A stretch of 43,691 nt of DNA from Caldilineaceae bacterium (GCA_026989655.1 JALSIX010000035.1:1-43691); one strand, 5' to 3'. Shown: positions 6,283 to 13,420, numbered from the stretch's first letter. Translations and numbers: made by a program. The notes: generated from the letters alone by a model not told the origin.

Positions 6283-8565
6283 TCACCGAGGGCGCAACGG
6301 CTTTTCCTCCGCGGCCAGCCGGGCATCGCAGGCATGGGCCGCCTCGATGAAGAGCTGGGCCTCGTCCACCCGCTGGTGGGCCACATCCTCGTCCAGGCGG
6401 TCGGGGGGATGGGCATGGCGGTCCAGCAGATAGCGGGCGAACTTGCCCCTGGCGTAGGGGTCGAAGAAGAGCTGGGTGTCGTAGAGGCGCCGCTTGAACG
6501 CGGCCACCAGGGTGTCGGGATCCTGGCCCACGTCTGGGTCACGGGGGAGGAGCAGGGCCCTGGCTGCCTGGAGCATGGCCCGGTAGGCCAGCTCCTCCGC
6601 GCGGGCGAAGTCCTTCGCCTCCAGGGCCAGCTGGGCCTCGAAGACCAGGGATTCGGCCTTGGCGATCTCCAGGCCGAAGAGGGAGACCACTTCGCCCGCG
6701 CACTCGCCCACACCGATGTCGCCGATGGTGAAGAGGCGGGCATCGCCCCAGTCCACGAAGTAGTCAGGCTGCTCCTCGTGGCGAGGGATCTGCATGTAGG
6801 GCTCGATGATCTGCCGGGCCTGGGCCTTGCCCAGGCGGGCGATCCAATCCTGGAACTGTTCGTCGGGGCGACGTTCGGCCAGGTAGCGGCGGGTGATGGC
6901 CTCCAGCACCTGGGGGATGGCCTTGGAGGGCACCGCGCCGATGGCCATGCCGTAGCTGCCCGCGTTCTGGCGCCAGCGTCCTCCCAGGACCACCTGGAAG
7001 CTGGGGACCTTGTAGTGGCCGGCCCGACGGCTGTTGCCGAAGAAGCCGATATCGGCCACGTGGTGCTGGCCGCAGGCGTTGAAGCAGCCGCTGATCTTGA
7101 TGCGCAGGGCCTGGACGGGCTCGGGCAGCTCCCCACCGGCATCCACCAGACGACGTCGGAGCTCGCTGGCCAGCCCCCGAGAGGCGGCGATGCCCAGCTT
7201 GCAGGTGTCGGTGCCGGGGCAGGAGACGATGTCCAGGATGGTGCCTGCCCCCGCCTCGGCCAGGCCGATGGCCCGGAGATCCCGGTAGAGGTGGGGCAGA
7301 TCGCCTTGGGCCACCCAGCGTAGGACGATGTTCTGTTCCACAGTGGTGCGGACGTGGTCGCCCACGTACCGGCGGGCGATGTCGGCCAGGCGGCGCATCT
7401 GGTGGCTGCTGATGTCGCCCAGGGGCAGTTGCACGGTCACGGTGGTGTAGCCGGGCTGGCGCTGGTAGTAGACGTTGGTGGCATGCCAGGCGTCAAAGCC
7501 CGGTGGGCGCTCCGGGCCGTCGAGGAGGACCGGCTCCCGCCGGGGCATTTCCTGGTGGGCAGGCACGTCGGCCAGGTACTCGGTCCAGCGCGGATCCGGA
7601 GGCAGCCGGTGCCGTTCGGCCCGGACCGCCTCTCGGAAACGGTCGATCCCCCAGTCGGCGACCAGGAATTTGAGCCGGGCCCGGTTGCGGTTGCGCTTTT
7701 CGCCATGGCGGGCGAAGACCCGGGCCACCGCCTGGGCCCAGGGCAGGAGCTCCTCCTCGGGGATGAAGGTCTCCAGGACCTTGGCCTGGTGGGGGACAGC
7801 CCCCAGACCTCCGCCCACATAGACGGTGAAGCCCCGCTGGGGACGGCCCTGCACGGTGCGTATCCGGGCCAGGAAGCCCAGGTCGTGCATGCGGACCAGG
7901 CCACAGGCCTCGTCCTCGCATCCGGAGAAGGCGATCTTGAACTTGCGGCCGAAGTCCTGCACGTCGTCGTGGCCCAGGAGGAAGAAGGCCAGGGCTTTGG
8001 CGTAGGGGGTGACATCGAAGGCCTGGCCGCGGCACACGCCCGCCAGGGGGCAGGCGGTGACGTTGCGCACGGAGTTCCCGCAGGCCTCCCGGGTGGTGAG
8101 CCCCACCGCGGCCAGCCGTCGCATCAGGTCGGGGGTGTCCTCGATGTGCACGAAGTGGAGCTGGAAGTCCTGGCGGGTGGTGACATGGAGGACGCCGGTG
8201 GCGTACTCCTCGGCCAGATCGGCCAGGGTCTCCATCTGCTCCGGGGTGATCCCGCCAAAGGGAACCTTGATGCGCTGCATGCCCGGCGCGTCCCAGAGGG
8301 TGTCGGGGCCTTTGAGCCAGCCGTGGGGGTAGGCCAGCCTCTGCACCCGCACGCCGTCGTGGCGGTGGCCATTGTCGTAGCGCTGGCCGTAGACACCTCG
8401 GCGCAGACGGGACTCGGCGAAGACCTTGGGGTCCAGTTTCCCCTGTCTGGCCAGCTCCATCTGGCCCTCGAAGAGATCGATCTCCTGGGCCCATGTGGAG
8501 GACATCCGTTCGGCCAGGACGTCACGCCAGGTGATGGGGTGGGTGGGAACGACGGTGTCGGTCAT
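6283..8565 (-). CDS. siroheme-dependent sulfite (or nitrite) reductase with C-terminal HEPN-like domain
   Basis: 760 aa. Ferredoxin-type sulfite/nitrite reductase that reduces sulfite to sulfide with six electrons. Two half-domain repeats are visible: the first with HVTTRQDFQLHFVH (residues 127-140) and ACGNSVRNVTACP (161-173), the second with RTTVEQNIVLRWV (406-418). The [4Fe-4S]/siroheme ligands are C449-x5-C455 and C494-x3-C498 (SGCFNACGQHH). The core ends near residue 590; residues ~615-755 form an extra all-helical domain rich in Ala/Leu/Glu that resembles HEPN domains. The genes for APS reductase and siroheme synthesis in the same operon argue for sulfite rather than nitrite. First structural gene after a Cys-rich leader peptide. 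Confidence 0.93.
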   Translation of the reverse strand: MTDTVVPTHPITWRDVLAERMSSTWAQEIDLFEGQMELARQGKLDPKVFAESRLRRGVYGQRYDNGHRHDGVRVQRLAYPHGWLKGPDTLWDAPGMQRIKVPFGGITPEQMETLADLAEEYATGVLHVTTRQDFQLHFVHIEDTPDLMRRLAAVGLTTREACGNSVRNVTACPLAGVCRGQAFDVTPYAKALAFFLLGHDDVQDFGRKFKIAFSGCEDEACGLVRMHDLGFLARIRTVQGRPQRGFTVYVGGGLGAVPHQAKVLETFIPEEELLPWAQAVARVFARHGEKRNRNRARLKFLVADWGIDRFREAVRAERHRLPPDPRWTEYLADVPAHQEMPRREPVLLDGPERPPGFDAWHATNVYYQRQPGYTTVTVQLPLGDISSHQMRRLADIARRYVGDHVRTTVEQNIVLRWVAQGDLPHLYRDLRAIGLAEAGAGTILDIVSCPGTDTCKLGIAASRGLASELRRRLVDAGGELPEPVQALRIKISGCFNACGQHHVADIGFFGNSRRAGHYKVPSFQVVLGGRWRQNAGSYGMAIGAVPSKAIPQVLEAITRRYLAERRPDEQFQDWIARLGKAQARQIIEPYMQIPRHEEQPDYFVDWGDARLFTIGDIGVGECAGEVVSLFGLEIAKAESLVFEAQLALEAKDFARAEELAYRAMLQAARALLLPRDPDVGQDPDTLVAAFKRRLYDTQLFFDPYARGKFARYLLDRHAHPPDRLDEDVAHQRVDEAQLFIEAAHACDARLAAEEKPLRPR

Positions 8566-8674
8566 GGTGTGATCTCCGCGGTTGTGTCATGGACGGCCCA
8601 GAGGGCGCCGTGCAGATGCCCGCCGCGGTGCCCCACGCGGAAGGCTGCTCGCCTGGACGGGGCCCCCGGGCCGG

Positions 8675-8699
8675 CCGCTGCTCCGGTTCGGAGCAGCGG
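8675..8699 (-). promoter_or_regulatory. strong hairpin in the sulfite reductase leader
   Basis: A perfect 11-bp stem (CCGCTGCTCCG / CGGAGCAGCGG) with a 3-nt loop in the untranslated region 110 nt upstream of the sulfite reductase start. It is not followed by a T-run in the direction of transcription, so it is not a classical intrinsic terminator. It is one of three stem-loops between the Cys-rich leader ORF and the reductase gene and could take part in attenuation or in sequestering a Rho entry site. Confidence 0.6.
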
Positions 8700-8709
8700 G
8701 CCCAGGGGC

Positions 8710-8766
8710 TCAGGCCGTGACAGCCATGGCGTGGTCGTGCATCACGCGGCGACACGCCGCCTTCAT
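8710..8766 (-). CDS. possible second short leader ORF, 18 aa
   Basis: Reads MKAACRRVMHDHAMAVTA and stop, ending just before the 8675-8699 hairpin. There is no convincing Shine-Dalgarno in front of its ATG, and its start lies next to a GCGGCG-TGT-CGCCGC mini-hairpin. It contains one Cys and three Met codons. It may be chance; it is listed because it sits in the leader of a sulfur operon, is short, and stops at a structured element, as leader peptides do. Confidence 0.25.
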   Translation of the reverse strand: MKAACRRVMHDHAMAVTA

Positions 8767-8827
8767 CCCACAGATAGGCCGCCATCGGCAGATCTGGAGG
8801 ATGATGTCCGCTCGGACGATGTGTGGT

Positions 8828-8846
8828 CCCGTTGCGATGCAACGGG
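8828..8846 (-). promoter_or_regulatory. hairpin in the sulfur-operon leader
   Basis: Perfect 8-bp stem CCCGTTGC / GCAACGGG around a 3-nt loop, 73 nt after the stop of the Cys-rich leader ORF. A second, GC-rich stem (CCGGCC / GGCCGG, 8887-8901) lies between it and that stop codon. Neither is followed by a T-run. Their spacing downstream of the cysteine codons fits a translation-sensitive leader, but pairing alternatives have not been computed. Confidence 0.5.
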
Positions 8847-8918
8847 TGGATAGAAAATTGGGCTCAGACAGGTTGGGCAATCAGTGCCGGCCCAGGGCCG
8901 GATCCGCGCGGGGCGGGA

Positions 8919-9065
8919 TCAGCGAGAACAACAGGGGCAACAACAGGGGATACAGGAGCAGGGGTGGGAAACCAGAGCGGCCAGGATGGACCCAGACCGA
9001 ACAGGAATGGATGAGGTGGGTGGGTGGAGGTCGGACACCCGTCTGTCGGTACGTAGGGCGGACAT
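8919..9065 (-). CDS. cysteine-rich leader peptide (putative cys attenuator uORF)
   Basis: 48-codon ORF starting at ATG 9065 behind a good Shine-Dalgarno (GGAAAGGAG, 7 nt spacing), about 93 nt into the transcript of the consensus promoter at 9165-9193. The body (MSALRTDRRVSDLHPPTSS...) shows no domain. The last 15 residues are HPCSCIPCCCPCCSR, with seven cysteines in ten positions, directly before the stop. In actinobacteria, small uORFs ending in Cys runs control sulfur genes by ribosome stalling when Cys-tRNA is scarce; this ORF has the same architecture in front of a sulfite reductase/APS reductase/siroheme operon. Other frames through the region lack both a Shine-Dalgarno and the Cys run. 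Function is inferred, not shown. Confidence 0.75.
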   Translation of the reverse strand: MSALRTDRRVSDLHPPTSSIPVRSGSILAALVSHPCSCIPCCCPCCSR

Positions 9066-9105
9066 GGATGGGCTCCTTTCCGACATCCGGAACGCAGTCC
9101 ACAAA

Positions 9106-9129
9106 GCGCCTGCTTCTCTCCGCAGGCGC
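9106..9129 (-). promoter_or_regulatory. 5'-UTR hairpin upstream of the Cys-rich leader ORF
   Basis: Perfect 8-bp stem GCGCCTGC / GCAGGCGC with an 8-nt purine-rich loop on the transcript, about 30 nt after the predicted transcription start and 40 nt before the leader ATG. It may stabilise the 5' end or be part of a larger folded element; no known riboswitch consensus fits. Confidence 0.5.
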
Positions 9130-9164
9130 CGTTGCCAGGACAGAGGAATGTGCTGTGGGCTGCC

Positions 9165-9193
9165 ATTATACATCCGGGCCGGCCACGTGTCAA
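9165..9193 (-). promoter_or_regulatory. consensus sigma-70-type promoter of the sulfur operon
   Basis: Read on the minus strand: TTGACA (9193-9188), 17-nt spacer, TATAAT (9170-9165), a perfect match to the housekeeping consensus with optimal spacing. The predicted start is near 9158. Everything downstream (leader ORF, sulfite reductase, transporter halves, cysH, siroheme genes) is on the same strand with no other comparably strong promoter. A perfect promoter implies that control is exerted after initiation, in line with attenuation. Confidence 0.88.
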
Positions 9194-9253
9194 AGGACGG
9201 CGACCCGGCCGACCCGGCCGCGAGCGCACACCGATCCGCGGAGCCGTGGCCCG

Positions 9254-10831
9254 TCAGATCAGGGTATAGATGAAGGGACCCACCACCGAGGCCTGGGCCA
9301 GGATGAGCAGCCCGGCGAAGAGGAGCAGGACGATCACCAGGGGCAGCAGGGCCACCTGCCGGCGGCGGACCAGGTAGACCAGGAGCTCACCGGCTGTGGA
9401 GAGGCCGCTCCCCACCTTGCCCAGCCAACGGAGAGGACCTGTCCGGAGCATGTCCCACGCCAGGGAACCGACCAACAACGCCCCGATCCCCAGGACGAAC
9501 CACTCCCACAGTCCCCGAGGCGCCTGGGGCAGGCGCACAGGAACGGTCCGTCCCTCCAAGCCGGGGACCAGGCCCTGGGCGGCCAGGAAGTTGAAGGTGG
9601 CCCGGGCGGCCAGGGCATGGCCGGCAGGGGTCCAATGGCCATCGTCCTCGAAATGGAGGAGGGGACCCTCCTCCGCGACCTGGCGAAACGTGGGGCCCAG
9701 GTCCAACACAGGGATCCCCGCGGCCCGGAATACATCCAAGGCCCGGCGGACCGAGGCCTCCCGGTCCCAGCTCTGGCCCTGCATGGCCGGGTGTCGGGCC
9801 AGGATCTCGGCCCATTCCTCCGGGTAGACCTGCTCGGAAGCGGTCACCAGGATCCCGGCCAGCGGGGCGTCCATGGAGGCTGCTGTGGCCTGCAGTTCCT
9901 CCAACAGCGCCTGGGTGAGGACCAGGGCCTCCTGCCAGGTCTCGTCCAGCTCCGGCCGGTAGATGTTGTAAGTGGGAGGAATGTAGTCCGGGGGCTGGGC
10001 CGCGAGCTTGCTCTCCTGGCCCGGCTCCATGAGCCCCAGCCGGGCCAGGCGGGCCGCCAGCCGGGGCGCCATCAGACGCAGCCGAGGATCCACGTAGCGG
10101 TAGAGCGCGGAACGGGCCTTGAGCCAGCGTCCCACCCGCGTCAGGGGCCCGGGCGGAACCGGCTCCACCATCACCTCCAGGGGCCTCTCCACCGGAGGCA
10201 CTCGGTCTGGATCGAAGGGGAAGTACTTGAGCCGCAGCTCCCCCTCCTCCAGGGTGAAGAAGGGCTTGATGATGGCCCCTCGATTGCCGGATTCCAGGGG
10301 CTCTGAGTTGTTCAGGAAGTCGTTGCGGGGGAAGAAGGCCAGGAGCACCAGGTCGGGACGGTACTTGTACCCCTCCTCCCGCAGCCAGAGGAGCTGCTGG
10401 TCTGTGCCCCAGCCGCCCACCCCCGCGTTGATGGCCTCCACGCGGAGCCCCGTCTCTGCCTGGATCAGCCGGGCCAGTTGCTGGGGCAGGCTCTCCTCCA
10501 GCTCCACCTGGGCGGCTTCGATGAAAGAATCGCCCAGGACCAAGATCCGGTAGACCCCCTCCGCCTTCTCATAGGTCAGGCTCTCCGGTGCCCGCAGCCC
10601 ACGGCTGTTGACCGCGAAGTGGACATCGTACTCGTACAGGGGATTGTAGTTCCGGCCCTGGCTGTTGGGCAGCAGGGACCAGCCCGTGAGGGGATCCGGC
10701 ACCTTCCAGAACCAGCCGGGAGGCTCGGCCGGAGGCGCTGCCCGGGCCAGCCGAACCACTCCCTCGGCCACCACCAGGCCCAGGGCTGTGTAGAACAGGG
10801 CCAACAGGAACAGAGAGGCCGCCTTGCGCAT
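9254..10831 (-). CDS. SGNH/GDSL-like hydrolase fused to a DUF5989-like membrane tail
   Basis: 525 aa. An N-terminal membrane anchor (residues 5-23) is followed by an SGNH-type domain: block I ILVLGDSFIEAAQVE (96-110) with Ser102, a Gly/Asn region INAGVGGWGTDQQ (134-146), FFPRNDFLNN (166-175) and the catalytic-type DDGHWTPAGHALAA (396-409) with Asp/His. After a predicted TM segment near 444-460, the last ~50 residues (TAGELLVYL... to FIYTLI) match the small DUF5989 family as I remember it, with one TM helix (496-513). In many genomes DUF5989 is a separate small gene beside a carbamoyltransferase and an SGNH protein; here it is fused. The gene starts 20 nt after the carbamoyltransferase stop. 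Substrate unknown; an acyl/acetyl-ester in a carbamoylated glycan or small molecule is possible. Confidence 0.85.
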   Translation of the reverse strand: MRKAASLFLLALFYTALGLVVAEGVVRLARAAPPAEPPGWFWKVPDPLTGWSLLPNSQGRNYNPLYEYDVHFAVNSRGLRAPESLTYEKAEGVYRILVLGDSFIEAAQVELEESLPQQLARLIQAETGLRVEAINAGVGGWGTDQQLLWLREEGYKYRPDLVLLAFFPRNDFLNNSEPLESGNRGAIIKPFFTLEEGELRLKYFPFDPDRVPPVERPLEVMVEPVPPGPLTRVGRWLKARSALYRYVDPRLRLMAPRLAARLARLGLMEPGQESKLAAQPPDYIPPTYNIYRPELDETWQEALVLTQALLEELQATAASMDAPLAGILVTASEQVYPEEWAEILARHPAMQGQSWDREASVRRALDVFRAAGIPVLDLGPTFRQVAEEGPLLHFEDDGHWTPAGHALAARATFNFLAAQGLVPGLEGRTVPVRLPQAPRGLWEWFVLGIGALLVGSLAWDMLRTGPLRWLGKVGSGLSTAGELLVYLVRRRQVALLPLVIVLLLFAGLLILAQASVVGPFIYTLI

Positions 10832-10851
10832 GGCTTCCCCCGTTTTCCGGC

Positions 10852-12678
10852 TCACTCGCCCACCGGGCCCTGGAAGACAGGCTGCCAACGCCCCCCCATG
10901 TCCCGCTTGCGGACCACGAAGTTGCCCAGCACCAGGACGTCGATGTCGCTGCTCACGAAGGTGTGGAACGCGTTGCGAGGGGTGTTCACGATGGGCTCGC
11001 CCCGGAGGTTGAAGGAGGTGTTCAGGATCACCGGCACCCCGGTGGCCTGGCCGAAGCGGCGGATCAGCTCGTAGTACCGGGGGTTCCACTCCCGGCGCAC
11101 GGTCTGCAGGCGGGCCGTGCCCATGTGGGTGGTGGCCGGCACCCGATGGGCCTGATCCGCGCGCACCGGGCTCACCATCAGCATGTAGCGGGCCAGGTGG
11201 TTCTCGTCCAGGCCTGGGGTCTCGTAGAAGTGCCCCGCGCACTCCTCCAACACCGCGGGGGCGAAGGGGCGGAAGGGCTCCCGGAACTTGATCTTGGCGT
11301 TGACGATGGCCTTCATCTCCTCCCGACGGGGATCCGCCAGGATGGACCGGTTGCCCAGGGCCCGAGGGCCCCACTCGAAGCGGCCCTGGTACCAGCCGAT
11401 GACCCGCCCGGAGGTCAGATCGTCCACCAGCTCGTCCAACAGCCGGTCGTCGCACAGCTCCCGATAGGGCAACCCCATCTCCCGCAGGAAGGCCTCCACT
11501 TCCTGGGGGGTGTAGTCCGCGCCCCAGTAGGCGTGGTCCATGACAAAGGCCCGGGGCCGGCCCAGCAACACATGCCAGGCGTACAGGGCCGCGCCCAGCG
11601 CGCCCCCTGCATCGCCGGCCGCGGGCTGGATGTAGACCCGCCTGAAGGGCCCTTCCCGGACGATGCGCCCGTTGGCCACGCTGTTCAGGGCCACCCCCCC
11701 GGCCATGCACAGGTTCTCCAGGCCGGTGGTCTCATGCAGGTGGCGCACCATCCTCAGGATGGTCTCCTCGGTCAGGCGCTGGATGGACGCGGCCACGTCC
11801 GCGTAGTACTGGTTGCGCTCCCGGGTGGCCCGGTCCACTCCGCCTCCGTGGGGATGGGTGCGGTCGGTGATGAACTCCTGTCGGGGATCCCGGGGCTCGC
11901 CGAAGAGATCCACGAAGCGGCGGCTGAAGGTCTCTGTGGTGGAGCGATGGTAGCTGAAGTAGTCCATGTCCAGGGCAAAGGAGCCGTCCTCGGCCACCCG
12001 GATGAGCTTCTCCACCCGCTCCAGATAGCGAGGTTCCCCGTAGGGGGCCATGCCCATGACCTTGTACTCGCCGTTGTTGACCCGGAAACCCAGCCATGCG
12101 GTGAAGGCCGAGTAGAGGAGGCCCAGGGAATGGGGGAAGCGGATCTCCCGGTCCAGGAGGATCTGGTTCCGCCCACCGGAGCCCCAGTCCGCGGTGGCCC
12201 GGCCCAGGGCCGTGGTGGTCCACTCTCCTACCCCGTCGATGGTGAGGATGGCGGCCTCCTGGAAGGGGGAGGTGAAGAACGCGCTGGCCGCGTGGGAGAG
12301 GTGGTGCTCCACGAAGAGGATCCGCCGGGCCGGAACGCCCAGCCGCTCCACCAGATGGGACTTGATCCACAGCTTCTCGCTGAACCAGGTGGCCATGGCC
12401 TCCTGGAAGAGCCGGGCCGTCCGGGGCACCCCATCCAGCACCGAGAGGAGGATCCGCTCGAACTTGAGCAGGGGCTTCTCGTAGAAGACCACGTAGTCCA
12501 GGTCCTGAGGGGTGATGCCCGCCCGGTCCAGGCAGAACCGGATGGCCTGGGCCGGGAAACCCGGGTCGTGCTTGATGCGGGAGAAACGCTCCTCGTCGGC
12601 CGCGGCCACCAGGTGCCCCTGGTGGAGCAGGGCCGCGGCAGCGTCGTGGTAGTAGCAGGAGATACCGAGGATGTACAT
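10852..12678 (-). CDS. carbamoyltransferase, NodU/CmcH/TobZ family
   Basis: 608 aa, full length for the family. These enzymes make carbamoyl-adenylate from carbamoyl phosphate and ATP and transfer the carbamoyl group to a hydroxyl of a sugar, antibiotic or lipo-oligosaccharide. The N-terminal Kae1-like part opens with LGISCYYHDAAAALL (4-18) and carries the metal-binding HHLSHAASAF (125-134), DGVGEW (148-153) and GGVALNSVANG (327-337). The C-terminal YrdC-like transfer domain contains GRFEWGPRALGNRSILADPR (432-451) and VPVILNTSFNLRGEPIV. Start ATG at 12678, 24 nt after a small membrane protein gene and followed directly by the SGNH/DUF5989 fusion. No antibiotic cluster surrounds it, so the acceptor may be a cell-surface glycan. 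Confidence 0.95.
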   Translation of the reverse strand: MYILGISCYYHDAAAALLHQGHLVAAADEERFSRIKHDPGFPAQAIRFCLDRAGITPQDLDYVVFYEKPLLKFERILLSVLDGVPRTARLFQEAMATWFSEKLWIKSHLVERLGVPARRILFVEHHLSHAASAFFTSPFQEAAILTIDGVGEWTTTALGRATADWGSGGRNQILLDREIRFPHSLGLLYSAFTAWLGFRVNNGEYKVMGMAPYGEPRYLERVEKLIRVAEDGSFALDMDYFSYHRSTTETFSRRFVDLFGEPRDPRQEFITDRTHPHGGGVDRATRERNQYYADVAASIQRLTEETILRMVRHLHETTGLENLCMAGGVALNSVANGRIVREGPFRRVYIQPAAGDAGGALGAALYAWHVLLGRPRAFVMDHAYWGADYTPQEVEAFLREMGLPYRELCDDRLLDELVDDLTSGRVIGWYQGRFEWGPRALGNRSILADPRREEMKAIVNAKIKFREPFRPFAPAVLEECAGHFYETPGLDENHLARYMLMVSPVRADQAHRVPATTHMGTARLQTVRREWNPRYYELIRRFGQATGVPVILNTSFNLRGEPIVNTPRNAFHTFVSSDIDVLVLGNFVVRKRDMGGRWQPVFQGPVGE

Positions 12679-12702
12679 GGCGGTCTCGAACCCCAGAGAT
12701 GC

Positions 12703-12924
12703 CTATCCCTGGCGCCTGGCCCGGCGCAGGTCCATGTCCGCGGCGGCACGGGGATGCCAGAAGGAGGTCTGGGATCGCTTGCTCTCCAGGAAGGAACCTC
12801 CCAGCCGGGCGATCAGGCCGGTGGGCAGGACGAGGACCGCGTACAGCAGGCCCAGGAGGAGCCGGGCCTGGAAATCGCCGAGGGTGTGGAGCAGGTGGCG
12901 GATCCGATGCCAGACAGCGCGCAT
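12703..12924 (-). CDS. small membrane protein associated with the carbamoyltransferase
   Basis: 73 aa. ATG at 12924 has an AGGAG 5 nt upstream; an upstream alternative ATG at 12948 lacks one. One hydrophobic helix (FQARLLLGLLYAVLVLPTGLIARL, about residues 18-41) is followed by a basic/polar tail with SFWHP. It resembles the short proteins usually found next to carbamoyltransferase/SGNH/DUF5989 genes (the SxtJ-type neighbourhood), but the match is from memory. First gene of a three-gene unit. Function unknown; may help anchor or assemble the enzyme pair at the membrane. Confidence 0.75.
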   Translation of the reverse strand: MRAVWHRIRHLLHTLGDFQARLLLGLLYAVLVLPTGLIARLGGSFLESKRSQTSFWHPRAAADMDLRRARRQG

Positions 12925-12975
12925 GGGGTCTCCTGGGCTGTGACACACCTCTCCCGAACCATCTCCCGACTTTCC

Positions 12976-13005
12976 AGTGTATCACAGGGAGAAAACGGTC
13001 CCCAA
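12976..13005 (-). promoter_or_regulatory. probable promoter of the carbamoyltransferase unit
   Basis: On the minus strand TTGGGG (13005-13000), 18-nt spacer, TACACT (12981-12976), ending about 50 nt upstream of the small membrane protein start. The -10 is good, the -35 moderate. No other promoter candidate is seen between this gene and the terminator-like hairpin at 13059-13092. Confidence 0.45.
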
Positions 13006-13058
13006 AACCCAATGGCGCCGACACCATGTCCCCTGGGCCTGGCCGGGGTCCCCAAAGG

Positions 13059-13092
13059 CCAGGGGGGCGACCGAAGACGGTCGCCCCCCTGG
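13059..13092 (-). terminator. terminator-like hairpin after the DUF2892 gene
   Basis: A perfect 15-bp stem (CCAGGGGGGCGACCG / CGGTCGCCCCCCTGG) with a 4-nt loop, 48 nt after the DUF2892 stop. The sequence that follows in the minus direction (CCTTTGGGG) has only a short T-run, so termination may rely on the very stable stem or on Rho. It separates the Crp/DUF2892 unit from the carbamoyltransferase unit. Confidence 0.7.
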
Positions 13093-13139
13093 ATCCGTGG
13101 AAGGTGTGGGATGGGTGCCGGGCGGGTCGCCCGGCCCGG

Positions 13140-13337
13140 TCAGGCAGATTGTTCCTCGGTCTTGCAGGTGCTGAGCCCCAGGACCGAGTAGAGGGGACAC
13201 AGGCGCAACGCGCCGGTCACCAGGGGGATGAGCCCGATGAGACCCCACCAGCTCTGGAAGTACAGGCCGGCCAGGATGATGACCAGCCCCAACACGATCC
13301 GCAACAGCCGATCCGTGGTTCCCACATTGCAGCGCAT
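13140..13337 (-). CDS. DUF2892 (YgaP transmembrane-domain-like) protein
   Basis: 65 aa with two hydrophobic helices (residues 10-27 and 29-44). It starts MRCNVGTTDRLLRIVLG and ends with RLCPLYSVLGLSTCK, the pattern of the DUF2892 family, which is the membrane domain of the rhodanese YgaP and often accompanies sulfide/persulfide-handling genes. The ATG at 13337 has GGGAGGT 5 nt upstream. It lies 120 nt downstream of a Crp/Fnr regulator gene and is preceded by a GTGA-N6-TCAC site and a TATAAT box, so it is probably controlled by that regulator. Exact role unknown. Confidence 0.9.
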   Translation of the reverse strand: MRCNVGTTDRLLRIVLGLVIILAGLYFQSWWGLIGLIPLVTGALRLCPLYSVLGLSTCKTEEQSA

Positions 13338-13420
13338 GGTCTACCTCCCTTCTGTCAACCCGAACACGCCCGAAGAGTCCACAGGGCACCGAGCCGCTGT
13401 GGAACGGCCTCCATCTATAT

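Noticed and set aside
5707-7323. Plus-strand open frame of 538 codons
   Set aside because: Antisense shadow of the YeeE-like and sulfite reductase genes; composition is Gly/Gln/Glu-rich and no Shine-Dalgarno or motif is seen.
8522-8842. 106-codon frame overlapping the sulfite reductase start
   Set aside because: No family resemblance, no Shine-Dalgarno, and it runs through the hairpins into the reductase gene in another frame.
7354-8853. Long plus-strand open frame (499 codons) antisense to sulfite reductase
   Set aside because: It mirrors the third-position pattern of the real minus-strand gene, has low-complexity Gly/Ala/Val/His composition and no domain; a GC-rich shadow.
8881-9102. Alternative 73-codon leader frame with a Leu/Pro-rich end
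   Set aside because: It overlaps the Cys-rich leader in another frame and lacks a Shine-Dalgarno; the Cys frame has one at good spacing.
9070-9160. SAM-I or SAM-IV riboswitch in the sulfur-operon leader
   Set aside because: A CTGGCAACGG stretch recalls the SAM aptamer core, but the upstream half (P1/P2 with the GAUGA region) would lie before the predicted transcription start, and the rest of the consensus is absent.
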